A DNA stretch of 64,000 nucleotides, taken from contig NZ_ML133693.1 in assembly GCF_003985155.1 (NCBI RefSeq), positions 62,001 to 126,000 of the forward strand, written 5' to 3'. Made by a program: the position numbers and the translations under genes. A model generated the notes under the pieces. It ran no database searches. It was not told the origin of the DNA and saw nothing but the letters and a program-made list of their open reading frames with translations. Shown one piece after another: positions 1-7,444 of this stretch (its first letter is position 1; the number at the start of each line of letters is the position of its first letter). Source of the stretch: Rhizobium vallis (GTDB lineage: Bacteria > Pseudomonadota > Alphaproteobacteria > Rhizobiales > Rhizobiaceae).

Positions 1-526
1 CAACGCGCAGGATGAGGCCCACCCGCGTATTCCTGAAGGCCCACCAGAGGCCGAAGGCAAGCAAGGCGCCGAGGATGAACAATATATTGATGTTCAGCGC
101 TGCCTGGATCTGCGGCAGGTTCGACCAGGAGCCGAAGGGGATCGACGGCAGATGCGGCGCGGCCGGCTGAATGAAGGACTTTCCGAGGAAGAAGGCGAGG
201 CCCAGGCCGAACTGCATCATGGCGATGCCGATTGCGATGTCGTTCACCTTCGGCCATTTGCAGATCCAGCCGTGCACGAGACCGAAGACGGCGCCGGTCG
301 CCATGGCGGCGAGCACGCCGAGCCAGGGCGAGTTGGTCATGACAGCGACGGCGTAGGCCGTCATGGCGCCGAAGACGAGCGTGCCTTCCAGCCCAAGGTT
401 GATGCGGCCGGAACGCTCGGTGATCGTCTCACCAAGGCTGACGAAAATGAAGGGAGTGGAAACGCGGATCGCGCCTGCCAGGATCGCGAGCGGCACACCC
501 CAGATGCCGATGCCCGTCTCTTCCAT
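1..526 (-). CDS. ABC transporter permease, BMP/nucleoside-type importer (partial, 3' end off the window)
   Basis: This is the second permease of a BMP-linked importer (BPD_transp_2 family). It would pair with the permease encoded upstream to move a small substrate, often a nucleoside or purine-like compound, across the inner membrane. The visible N-terminal part is a chain of hydrophobic helices. It includes the glycine-rich segment ERSGRINLGLEG, typical of family members related to the RbsC/LivHM permeases. The ATG overlaps the upstream stop codon as TGATG, and AAGGAG lies 7 nt before it, so translational coupling is likely. The gene continues beyond position 1, so its length is unknown. No ATPase gene of this importer is visible; it presumably lies further left. 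Confidence 0.88.
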   Translation of the reverse strand, partial: MEETGIGIWGVPLAILAGAIRVSTPFIFVSLGETITERSGRINLGLEGTLVFGAMTAYAVAVMTNSPWLGVLAAMATGAVFGLVHGWICKWPKVNDIAIGIAMMQFGLGLAFFLGKSFIQPAAPHLPSIPFGSWSNLPQIQAALNINILFILGALLAFGLWWAFRNTRVGLILRV

Positions 527-1656
527 CAGAGGCTCCTTTTCCAGAGGTCGGGATTGAAGATCTTGAAGCGGCCGTAGAAGGTCTCGCAAAAGAGGATGAC
601 GATGAAGAGTGTACCCTGCAGCACGAGCACGGTGGCATCCGGCAGGCCCATGCGGCGCTGGATGAGACCGCCCGAGGCATCGATGCCGCCGAGCATGATC
701 GCGACCGGGATGATCGCCAGTGGATTGTGGCGGGCGAGGAAGGCGACGAGAATACCGGTATAGCCGTAGCCCGCGGCCAGCGAGGCATTGGCGCTGCCTT
801 GCACGGCGGCGACTTCGATCATGCCGGCAAGACCTGCAAAACTGCCGGCGATCGCCGTGAAGCCGGCAATCAGCCTGCCGACCGGCAAGCCCTGGATCTG
901 GGCAGCGCGCACGTTGCCGCCGGCAATGCGGGCGGCGAACCCAAAGCTCGTCACCTCGATCAGGAGCCAGGAGAAGATGCAGGCGAGGATGCCGATCACA
1001 AGGCCCCAATGCACATCCATGCCGGGGATGTTGCCGAGCAGGTATTCTGATGGCAGCGGTTTGGTCGAGGGTTTGTTGAGGCTGGCGGGATCGCGCAGCG
1101 GCCCTTCGACGAACTGGTTCATCAGGGCGATGGCGATATAGGAAAGGAGCAGCGACGAGATCGTCTCGTTGACGCCGCGATAGTGGCGCAGGAAGCCGGC
1201 AAGCCCGATCCAGATGCCACCAACCACCATGGCGGCAATGCCCATGAGAGTGAGGGTGAGAAAAACAGGCGCGGTGCCGGCAAGCGGCATGGCCATGGCC
1301 GCGGCGGCAACGCCGCCCAGCACGACCGCTCCTTCCCCGCCGATGATGACAAGGCCGAGGCGGGCGGGCAGGGCGACGCAGAGTGCCGTCAGGAGAAGGG
1401 GTGCGGCACGACTTAGGCTGTTCTGCACCGAAAACCAGCTGCCGAAGCCGCCGGTGTACATGAGCTGGAAGAGCATGGCCGGCGATTTGCCGACTGCCAG
1501 GATGAAGAGGGAGAAGAGCCCGAGGCCGATCAGGATGGCCGCAAGGCCAATGACCAAAGGTTCGGCCCGGCGCGCGATCCACTCCAACATGGGTCGCAGC
1601 GAGGCCGGCCTGTCGGAAGCGGCCGATATTGCGGGATCGTTGGCCTGAACGGTCAT
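526..1656 (-). CDS. ABC transporter permease, BMP/nucleoside-type importer
   Basis: A 376-residue integral membrane protein of the BPD_transp_2 family, with about nine hydrophobic segments. The C-terminal part (YTGILVAFLARHNP, then MLGGIDASGG) matches the pattern of permeases that work with PnrA/BMP-type lipoproteins or binding proteins. It should form the membrane channel with the next permease (1-526) and receive substrate from the binding protein upstream (1678-2808). An AGGGAG ribosome-binding site precedes the ATG. The 21-nt gap to the upstream gene and the overlap with the downstream gene indicate one operon. Substrate cannot be read from the sequence; nucleosides or purine-derived bases are the usual assignment. 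Confidence 0.9.
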   Translation of the reverse strand: MTVQANDPAISAASDRPASLRPMLEWIARRAEPLVIGLAAILIGLGLFSLFILAVGKSPAMLFQLMYTGGFGSWFSVQNSLSRAAPLLLTALCVALPARLGLVIIGGEGAVVLGGVAAAAMAMPLAGTAPVFLTLTLMGIAAMVVGGIWIGLAGFLRHYRGVNETISSLLLSYIAIALMNQFVEGPLRDPASLNKPSTKPLPSEYLLGNIPGMDVHWGLVIGILACIFSWLLIEVTSFGFAARIAGGNVRAAQIQGLPVGRLIAGFTAIAGSFAGLAGMIEVAAVQGSANASLAAGYGYTGILVAFLARHNPLAIIPVAIMLGGIDASGGLIQRRMGLPDATVLVLQGTLFIVILFCETFYGRFKIFNPDLWKRSL

Positions 1657-1677
1657 GGCGCTTCTCCCTGTTGCGGT

Positions 1678-2808
1678 TTACACCGTGGACCCGACGACAC
1701 CCTCGACCAGGTAGTCCATGCTTTCGAGCTCGATCGCATCTTCCGCGTAGCTCTTGTCGGCCGTGACGACGGTGCTGCCCTTGTTGTCCTTCAGCGGTCC
1801 CTTGAAGACCGAGAAGCCGCCCTTCATCATGTCGGCATGGGTCGCCTCGAATGCCTTGCGGCCCTCCTCGGAAACGCCGGGACCGAGCGCGCTCATCTTC
1901 ACGAAGCCGTCCTTCAGGCCGCCGCGCACGAAGTTGCCGGGCTTTTCGCCGGCCTGGGCCTTCTTGACGAAGCCGCTATAGACATTGCCCCAGGCCCATT
2001 CGGCGCCTGTGAGATATTTCTCCGGCGCAAGCGGGCTCTGGTTGGCGTGGTAGCCGCAGACGAAGGCGCCGCGGCCGGCAGCCGTCTCGACGACCACCTT
2101 CGGGCTGTCGACATGGCAGGTGATGACGTCGGCGCCCTGGTCGACCAGCGCGTTGGTCGCTTCCGCCTCCTTGACTGCAAGCGACCATTCGCCGGTGAAG
2201 ATCACCTGGCAGGTAATGGTCGGATCGACGCTGCGCGCGCCGAGCAGGAAGGCATTGATGTTCTGCAGCACCTGCGGGATCGGCTTGGCGGCCACGAAGC
2301 CGATCTTCTTGCTCTTCGTCGCATGGCCGGCAGCGATGCCGTTCAGATATTGGCCCTGGAAAATATAACCGAAATAGGAGCCGGTATTGGCGGGGTGCTT
2401 GCCCTCCTGCCACAGCCCGCCGCAATGACGGAACTGGATATCGGGATATTTGGCGGCGATCGCCAGCATGTGCGGATCGAAATAGCCGAAGGAGGTCGGG
2501 AAGAGCAGGGTGGCGCCATCGAGATTGATCATCGATTCCATCGTCTTCTGAACGTCCACGGTCTCGGGAACGTTCTCTTCTTCGACGACGGTGATGCCGG
2601 GCAACGCCTTGACGGCGGCAGCACCCTCAGCATGCGCCTGATTATATCCATAGTCATCCTTGGGACCGACATAGATGAAGCCGACGGTCAGAGCGGTCTG
2701 CGCAGATGCGCGCGAAGAGAGGAGACCAGGCGCTGCACCGAAGACGGCGGCGGCGGCGGCAGAAGCCTGAAGGAAATGGCGTCGTTTCATGGAAAGGAGT
2801 CTGGTCAT
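1678..2808 (-). CDS. BMP family ABC transporter substrate-binding protein
   Basis: A periplasmic solute receptor of the basic-membrane-protein (PnrA-like) family, 376 residues. The N terminus has a twin-arginine-type signal: RR at residues 9-10 followed by a hydrophobic stretch, with probable cleavage after ASA at about residue 36. The mature chain opens with a VGFIYVGPKDDYGYN segment, typical of the family's first ligand-binding lobe. GGGAG sits about 8 nt before the first ATG, supporting that start rather than the internal Met7. It is the first gene of the operon leading to the two permeases and is read away from the GntR regulator at 3099. The ligand is unknown. Rhizobial homologues are often annotated for nucleosides. 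Confidence 0.9.
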   Translation of the reverse strand: MTRLLSMKRRHFLQASAAAAAVFGAAPGLLSSRASAQTALTVGFIYVGPKDDYGYNQAHAEGAAAVKALPGITVVEEENVPETVDVQKTMESMINLDGATLLFPTSFGYFDPHMLAIAAKYPDIQFRHCGGLWQEGKHPANTGSYFGYIFQGQYLNGIAAGHATKSKKIGFVAAKPIPQVLQNINAFLLGARSVDPTITCQVIFTGEWSLAVKEAEATNALVDQGADVITCHVDSPKVVVETAAGRGAFVCGYHANQSPLAPEKYLTGAEWAWGNVYSGFVKKAQAGEKPGNFVRGGLKDGFVKMSALGPGVSEEGRKAFEATHADMMKGGFSVFKGPLKDNKGSTVVTADKSYAEDAIELESMDYLVEGVVGSTV

Positions 2809-2857
2809 CGGAATGCTCCCTTACGGCAGTTTTGCCGTTTCAATTGGTTACGGAAAA

Positions 2858-3123
2858 GTGTATGCAATGGCTGTGCCAGATTTTAATCTATTGATTCAAA
2901 ACGAAAAATTTTTGACAAGTAACGGCACATTGCAATGTGCATGCAATTTCACCTCGAAATTAGATCAAAAATTATTCACCGCCTAGAAAATCGTCACGCA
3001 TCTGCATCTGAGAGCGGGAGATGCTATGCAATCCAACAATGTTATTTAGATTATATAAGTTAAATCAATAATATAGGCTCGCATTTGACTTTGCTGTCTT
3101 GAGCGGGCATGTGTATGCAACAA
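2858..3123. promoter_or_regulatory. Divergent control region with four TGYATGCA-type operator candidates
   Basis: The AT-rich region between the divergent importer operon and the GntR gene carries four related words: GTGTATGCAATGG (2858-2870), GTGCATGCAATTT (2937-2949), GCTATGCAATCC (from about 3022) and GTGTATGCAACAA (3111-3123). The shared core (T)GYATGCA is a near-palindrome similar to the TTGTATACAA-like operators of FCD-type GntR proteins. Spacing between copies is roughly 80-90 bases. The last copy overlaps the start of the regulator gene, which would suit autoregulation. Binding is inferred from the pattern, not demonstrated. Confidence 0.45.
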
Positions 3124-3836
3124 CAACGGCGCAGAATCATTCGTTGAAGCAAGTCAGGCGCAAAGAGATCATCAGGGCAGGCACCACCGTCGAGCAGATG
3201 GTGCGTGCGATTGCCGACATGATCGTGACCGGGCAGATGCTGCCCGGAGAGAAGCTTGACGAAGTCTCGTTGGCGGCTCGTTTCGAGGTATCGCGCACAC
3301 CGGTGCGTGAGGCCCTTCGTGAGCTCGGGGCGATGCGGCTTGTCGACCGGGAGCCGAACCGCAGCGCCGTCGTCACCAACGTGACGGAAACCTATCTGCA
3401 TTCCATGTTCGAGGCGATGGCGGAACTCGAAGCGATCTGCGCCAGGCTCTCGGCCGAGCGCATGACAGTCGATGAGCGGCGCACGCTGGAGCTCGATCAC
3501 AAGGCATCGATGAGGCTCGTGCATACCGGCGCGCAAGAGGAATATGCAGCTCACAACACCGAATTTCATACCCGCCTTTATCGCGGCGCGCATAACGATC
3601 ATGTTTTCGAGATGGTGACCCAGACGCGGGCGCGGCTGGCGCCCTTTCGGCGGGCGCAGTTCCGTCTGCCCGGACGCCTGGCGAAATCCTATGAGGAGCA
3701 CGGCCGCATCGTGACCGCGATCATGCGAGCCGATGGCGCCGCCGCTGCGCAGGCGGCTTATTCCCATGTCGAGATTGTCAGCGATGCCAGCGCGGTATTC
3801 GCAACCGCCGGCGAGCCGGGCGTGCGCGACGCCTGA
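3099..3836 (+). CDS. GntR family transcriptional regulator, FCD subfamily
   Basis: A 245-residue DNA-binding regulator. The N-terminal winged helix spans about residues 25-95 (LAARFEVSRTPVREALREL is the recognition region). It is followed by an all-helical FCD effector domain with metal-ligand histidines in segments such as HNTEFHTRLYRGAHN and a late EEHGRI motif. FCD regulators usually sense organic acids or other small metabolites and repress a neighbouring transport or catabolic operon. The divergent BMP importer is the obvious target. The start is uncertain: position 3099 is a TTG and an in-frame GTG lies at 3111, neither with a convincing ribosome-binding site. The domain itself is unaffected by this choice. 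Confidence 0.88.
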   Translation: MSGHVYATTTAQNHSLKQVRRKEIIRAGTTVEQMVRAIADMIVTGQMLPGEKLDEVSLAARFEVSRTPVREALRELGAMRLVDREPNRSAVVTNVTETYLHSMFEAMAELEAICARLSAERMTVDERRTLELDHKASMRLVHTGAQEEYAAHNTEFHTRLYRGAHNDHVFEMVTQTRARLAPFRRAQFRLPGRLAKSYEEHGRIVTAIMRADGAAAAQAAYSHVEIVSDASAVFATAGEPGVRDA

Positions 3837-3861
3837 AATCAGGCCCACGGATCCGCTGGAA

Positions 3862-3889
3862 AGCCACGGCGGCCAAAACCACCGTGGCT
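3862..3889. terminator. Hairpin between convergent genes
   Basis: An 8-bp perfect stem, AGCCACGG with CCGTGGCT and a 12-nt loop, lies in the 64-bp gap between the GntR gene and the end of the NrtABC-like operon. There is no T-tract on either strand, so it is at best a weak or Rho-assisted bidirectional terminator. Confidence 0.3.
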
Positions 3890-3900
3890 ATGTGCGGCGT

Positions 3901-4698
3901 CTACTCCGCAGCCTCGATGAAGCGATGGCGTTCATAGAGAAACTTCAGCACGGCTTCACGGCATTTGAGATACGCCCGATCGGACGCGAGTTCGATGCGA
4001 TTGCGAGGGCGGGGCATGGTTACGTCGAGCAATTCGCCGATGCGGGCCGCCGGGCCGTTGGTCATCATCACGATGCGGTCGGACAGCAGCACCGCTTCAT
4101 CGACATCATGGGTGATCATCACCATCGTGTTGCCGAGCCGGCTATGGATCTCCATCACCGCGTCCTGAAGATGGGCTCGGGTCAGAGCGTCGAGGGCGCC
4201 GAACGGCTCGTCGAGCAACAGGATCTTCGGCTCCATTGAAAGCGCGCGGGCAATGCCGACGCGCTGCTTCATGCCGCCTGATATTTCCGAAGGTCGCTTG
4301 TCCTTGGCATGCGCCATCTGCACGAGGTCGAGATTGGCCATCACCCAGTCATGCCGCTCGCTCTTGGTCTTCGTTCGGCTGAAGACCTTGGAGACGGCGA
4401 GATTGACGTTCTCATAGACCGTCAGCCAGGGCAGGAGCGAATGGTTCTGGAAGACGACGGCGCGTTCGGGACCCGGCTCGTTGACCTCGCGGTTTTCGAG
4501 GAGCACGGCGCCTGCCGAAACCGGTGTCAGGCCGGCAATGAGATTGAGCAGGGTAGACTTGCCACAGCCCGAATGGCCGATGATCGAGACGAACTCGCCT
4601 TCGGAAATCGTCAGGTTGATGTCCTTCAGGACCTCGGCGCGCACGCCGCCGCGGTCGAAATGTTTGTCGATACGGTCGAGCTTCAGATAGGCGTTCAT
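3901..4698 (-). CDS. Nitrate/nitrite-type ABC transporter ATP-binding protein (NrtD/NrtC-like)
   Basis: A 265-residue ABC ATPase of the nitrate/sulfonate/taurine class that powers import by the permease and binding protein encoded just upstream. Walker A GHSGCGKST is at residues 41-49, the signature SGGMKQR begins near 140, and Walker B with the catalytic glutamate (LLLDEP) is at 160-165. The segment NSHLLPWLT-like, here NHSLLPWLTVYENV, is characteristic of the NrtCD group. GAGGAG precedes the ATG. A 12-nt gap to the permease gene shows co-transcription, and the gene is last in the operon. The sigma-54 promoter at 7131 makes nitrogen control likely. It could also serve nitrite or cyanate. Confidence 0.88.
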   Translation of the reverse strand: MNAYLKLDRIDKHFDRGGVRAEVLKDINLTISEGEFVSIIGHSGCGKSTLLNLIAGLTPVSAGAVLLENREVNEPGPERAVVFQNHSLLPWLTVYENVNLAVSKVFSRTKTKSERHDWVMANLDLVQMAHAKDKRPSEISGGMKQRVGIARALSMEPKILLLDEPFGALDALTRAHLQDAVMEIHSRLGNTMVMITHDVDEAVLLSDRIVMMTNGPAARIGELLDVTMPRPRNRIELASDRAYLKCREAVLKFLYERHRFIEAAE

Positions 4699-4710
4699 AA
4701 GTCGCGCTCC

Positions 4711-5604
4711 TCAATTGGCCATGGCGCCGCGGGTGACGAGGTTGCCGAGTGCCGCCACCAGCTTGTCGAGGGCAAAGCCGACGATGCCGATATAGGCCAG
4801 CGCAACGATGATGTCGGGGAGGCGCGACGAATTCCACGCGTCCCAGATGAAGAAGCCGATGCCGACGCCACCGGTCAGCATTTCCGCCGCGACGATCGCA
4901 AGCCAGGAAAGACCGACGCCAATCCTGAGGCCCGTGAAGATGTAGGGCGCGGCCGAAGGCAGCATGATCTTCAGGAAAAATTCGAACTGGTTGAGGCGCA
5001 GCACCTTAGCGACGTTGCGGTAGTCCTGCGGAATGTTGCGGACGCCGACCGCGGTGTTGATTATGACGGGCCAGATCGAGGTGATGAAGATGACGAAGAT
5101 CGCCGAAGGCCTGGAATCCTGGAAGGCTGCGAGCGACAGCGGCAGCCAGGCGAGCGGCGGAACCGTGCGCAGCACCTGGAAGATCGGATCGAGGCCGCGC
5201 ATCGCCCAGACCGACTGTCCGATAACAGCTCCGATGATGACGCCGGCCACCCCGGCAAGCCCGAAGCCGTAGGCAACGCGTTGCAGCGAAACGAGCACGC
5301 GCCAACCAAGCCCGATATCCTGGGAGCCGTAGCTGAAGAAGGGATAGGCGATCAGGTCATAGCTCTCCTGCCAGACCTGATGCGGTGACGGTAGAGACGC
5401 ATCCGTCGACGAGCACAGCACCTGCCAGACGAGCAGGAGGAGCGCCAGGACGACGGCCGGCGGAACGACATTGCGAAGTGCGGTCAGCCCCGCATGACGA
5501 AAGTCGATCCACGGTGCATGTTTGCCGGAAAACGGCAGGACCCTTGCCGCCGGCTTGGCGGCGGCGGTCGCGGTGGGATTGTGTTGATTTGCCAGGGCGG
5601 ACAT
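4711..5604 (-). CDS. Nitrate/nitrite-type ABC transporter permease (NrtB-like)
   Basis: A 297-residue inner-membrane permease of the binding-protein-dependent (BPD_transp_1) family. It has about six transmembrane segments, and an EAA-loop region is visible around FEFFLKIMLPSAAPYIFTGL. It passes the substrate delivered by the neighbouring NrtA-like protein. An ATG at 5643 is also in frame, but I prefer the ATG at 5604 because GAGGAG lies 8 nt upstream of it, whereas 5643 has no such site. The middle gene of a three-gene importer operon. The N-terminal 40 or so residues before the first helix are Ala-rich and probably cytoplasmic. Confidence 0.88.
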   Translation of the reverse strand: MSALANQHNPTATAAAKPAARVLPFSGKHAPWIDFRHAGLTALRNVVPPAVVLALLLLVWQVLCSSTDASLPSPHQVWQESYDLIAYPFFSYGSQDIGLGWRVLVSLQRVAYGFGLAGVAGVIIGAVIGQSVWAMRGLDPIFQVLRTVPPLAWLPLSLAAFQDSRPSAIFVIFITSIWPVIINTAVGVRNIPQDYRNVAKVLRLNQFEFFLKIMLPSAAPYIFTGLRIGVGLSWLAIVAAEMLTGGVGIGFFIWDAWNSSRLPDIIVALAYIGIVGFALDKLVAALGNLVTRGAMAN

Positions 5605-5661
5605 CGGCGCGCTCCTCACGGGAAAACGGGCCAGCGCGCTCATCGCGCGCTGGAAGGCGGA

Positions 5662-6960
5662 TTAGGAGACGACCTTGATCGAAAGGCTGTCGAGATAGGC
5701 GGAGGGATTTTCAGGGTCGAAGACCTTGCCGTCGAAGAAGGTCTCCTTGCCGCGGGAAGACGATGCGGGAATGTCGGCGGCAGCGATGCCGAGATCCTTG
5801 GCGGCGTCGCGCCAGATGTCTTCGCGGTTCACCTGGTTGACCAGCGCCTTTACATCCGTCGTCGCCGGCAGATTTCCCCAACGGATGTTTTCCGTCATGA
5901 ACCAGGTATCGTGGCTCTTGAACGGGTAGGAGGCGCCGTCTTTCCAGAACTTCATATAGAGATCGGTCGCCTTGACCTCGCGACCGTTGCCATAATTAAT
6001 GTCGCCCTTGAGGCGGCCGAGCACATCCTTGGTCGGCACGTTGAACCATTGGCGCTTGCCGAGAAGCTCTGCCATCTCCGCCTTGTTGTCCATGCTGTCG
6101 CACCACTGCTGCGCTTCCATGACGGCCATCAGCAGAGCCTTGGCGGCATTGGGGTACTTTTCGATCCACTCGGCGCGGAGCCCCAGCGCCTTTTCAGGAT
6201 GGCCCTTCCAGAGCTCGCCCGTGGTGGCCGCGGTGAAGCCGATGCCCTGATTGACGAGCTGCTCATTCCAAGGCTCGCCCACACAGAAGACGTCCATGTT
6301 GCCGACCTTCATGTTGGCAACCATCTGCGGCGGCGGTACGACGATGGTCGAAACGTCCTTGTTCGGGTCGATGCCGCCAGCGGCGAGCCAGTAGCGGATC
6401 CAGAGGTCATGAGTGCCGCCCGGGAAGGTCATGGCGGCCTTGATCTCTTTGCCCTCTGCCTTTTTCTTTTCGAACGCGGCCTTCAGCTTCGAGGCATCGA
6501 GCTGCACGCCGGTGTCCGCATATTCCTTGGCAACGGAAATGCCCTGGCTGTCGAGATTGAGCCGGGCAAGGATCGCCATCGGCACCGGCTTGTTGTTCTG
6601 CGTTACCTTCCCCGTATGCATGAGGTAGGGAAGCGGCGAGAGGATATGAGCGCCGTCGATGCCGTTGGCCGCACCGCCCAGCACGAGATTGTCACGGGTC
6701 GCACCCCAGGACGCCTGTTTGGCGACATCCGCTTCCGGAAGACCATACTTGTCGAAAAGGCCCTTCTCCTTGGCGATGATGAGCGGCGCGGAATCCGTGA
6801 GCGCGATGAAGCCGAGCTTGATGCCTTTCACTTCAGGGCCAGGCCCGGCTGCGAAGGCGCCAGATGGAAAGGCAGTCTTGACGGCGCCGATGAGGGCGGC
6901 CGTCGCAGTCGTCTTGAGCATGCTGCGGCGGGTAATGCCGGGTGTCGAATTCTTTGTCAT
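5662..6960 (-). CDS. Nitrate/nitrite-type ABC transporter substrate-binding protein (NrtA-like)
   Basis: A 432-residue periplasmic binding protein of the NrtA/CmpA family. A Tat-type signal is present near the N terminus (TRRSMLKTTATAAL, cleavage near SGAFA). Family landmarks include QASWGATRDN, the FPGGTHDLWIRYWLAAGG block, and the PPPQMVANM and FCVGEPWNEQ segments that line the anion pocket in known members. Length agrees with NrtA rather than with the shorter taurine-type receptors. I chose the ATG at 6960 because AGAGGGAA sits upstream. A TTG 36 nt earlier is also in frame but falls in the T-tract of the leader. It is the first gene after the sigma-54 promoter. Nitrate is the most likely ligand; bicarbonate or nitrite are alternatives. 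Confidence 0.88.
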   Translation of the reverse strand: MTKNSTPGITRRSMLKTTATAALIGAVKTAFPSGAFAAGPGPEVKGIKLGFIALTDSAPLIIAKEKGLFDKYGLPEADVAKQASWGATRDNLVLGGAANGIDGAHILSPLPYLMHTGKVTQNNKPVPMAILARLNLDSQGISVAKEYADTGVQLDASKLKAAFEKKKAEGKEIKAAMTFPGGTHDLWIRYWLAAGGIDPNKDVSTIVVPPPQMVANMKVGNMDVFCVGEPWNEQLVNQGIGFTAATTGELWKGHPEKALGLRAEWIEKYPNAAKALLMAVMEAQQWCDSMDNKAEMAELLGKRQWFNVPTKDVLGRLKGDINYGNGREVKATDLYMKFWKDGASYPFKSHDTWFMTENIRWGNLPATTDVKALVNQVNREDIWRDAAKDLGIAAADIPASSSRGKETFFDGKVFDPENPSAYLDSLSIKVVS

Positions 6961-6994
6961 GCGCAGGTTCCCTCTGCTGGCTGAATTTGGACAC

Positions 6995-7049
6995 AAAAAA
7001 ACGCCGCCGGAATGCGTCCACGGGATAGGAGAATCCCGGATGGCAATCC
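6995..7049 (-). promoter_or_regulatory. Structured mRNA leader of the NrtABC-like operon (possible attenuator)
   Basis: About 160 nt separate the predicted transcription start (near 7120) from the ATG at 6960. On the minus strand two adjacent small hairpins can form: GGATTGCCATCC (7038-7049), then GGGAT-TCTCCT-ATCCC (7022-7037) with a hexanucleotide loop. They are followed by a GC-rich stretch and seven consecutive T residues (6995-7001). Tandem hexaloop hairpins before a terminator are the hallmark of NasT/NasR (ANTAR) antitermination of nitrate genes. The loop bases here do not match the A1/G4 pattern I know, so the assignment is only a hypothesis. Confidence 0.3.
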
Positions 7050-7130
7050 TTGCGACGTCGGTGTCGAATGTAAGCGCTTATGCCGCGCCTATCTGCGCCG
7101 GTCGCCGTTGACCGATGCATTTAGGAGGCC

Positions 7131-7146
7131 TGCAATCGGCGTGCCA
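7131..7146 (-). promoter_or_regulatory. Sigma-54 (RpoN) promoter of the NrtABC-like operon
   Basis: The minus strand reads TGGCACGCCGATTGCA, which fits the -24/-12 consensus TGGCACG-N4-TTGCA exactly. Transcription should start near 7120. This implies activation by an enhancer-binding protein, most likely NtrC, under nitrogen limitation. I could not identify a convincing NtrC enhancer; a dyad-like GTGCAATGCAC lies about 140 nt upstream near 7287. Confidence 0.85.
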
Positions 7147-7444
7147 GTTCTCATGAGTCCGGCAAATAACTGACAAAGAAATGAAATTTTCGCTTTTTCG
7201 CGAACGTCTATTTCTTGGGCAATATTGCTATTCGCCGATGTTTTAAGCACTCGATGCTGCAATTGCGTCTGTGAAAGCCCTCAATTGTGCAATGCACTCG
7301 AGATTGAATACCATTCCAATGCTGCTGCGAAGGGATTCCCGACGGTTGATCACCTTCTTGCGCGACGGAACCGTCGCGAGTCGCTTCGTGCTTCAAGGCC
7401 GGCGAGTATCGCCAGGAGGATTTTTCTGAGACGATCCTTCATGC
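7147..7444. other. Intergenic region between the guanidine operon and the Nrt promoter
   Basis: About 300 bases with no convincing gene. It holds the presumed enhancer region of the Nrt promoter and the 3' end of the guanidine operon. A perfect 8-bp stem, CGCGACGG with CCGTCGCG (7361-7378), could help end transcription of the allophanate hydrolase message, but no T-tract follows on the minus strand. Confidence 0.4.

Noticed and set aside
4309..5388. 359-codon open frame antisense to the NrtD- and NrtB-like genes
   Set aside because: The composition (Arg, Asp, His, Gly rich) is that of a high-GC shadow frame. The sense strand encodes clear ABC transporter proteins.
7361..7378. Perfect CGCGACGG/CCGTCGCG stem as an intrinsic terminator
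   Set aside because: There is no T-tract on the minus strand after the stem, and the loop is very short. It is kept only as a remark in the intergenic entry.
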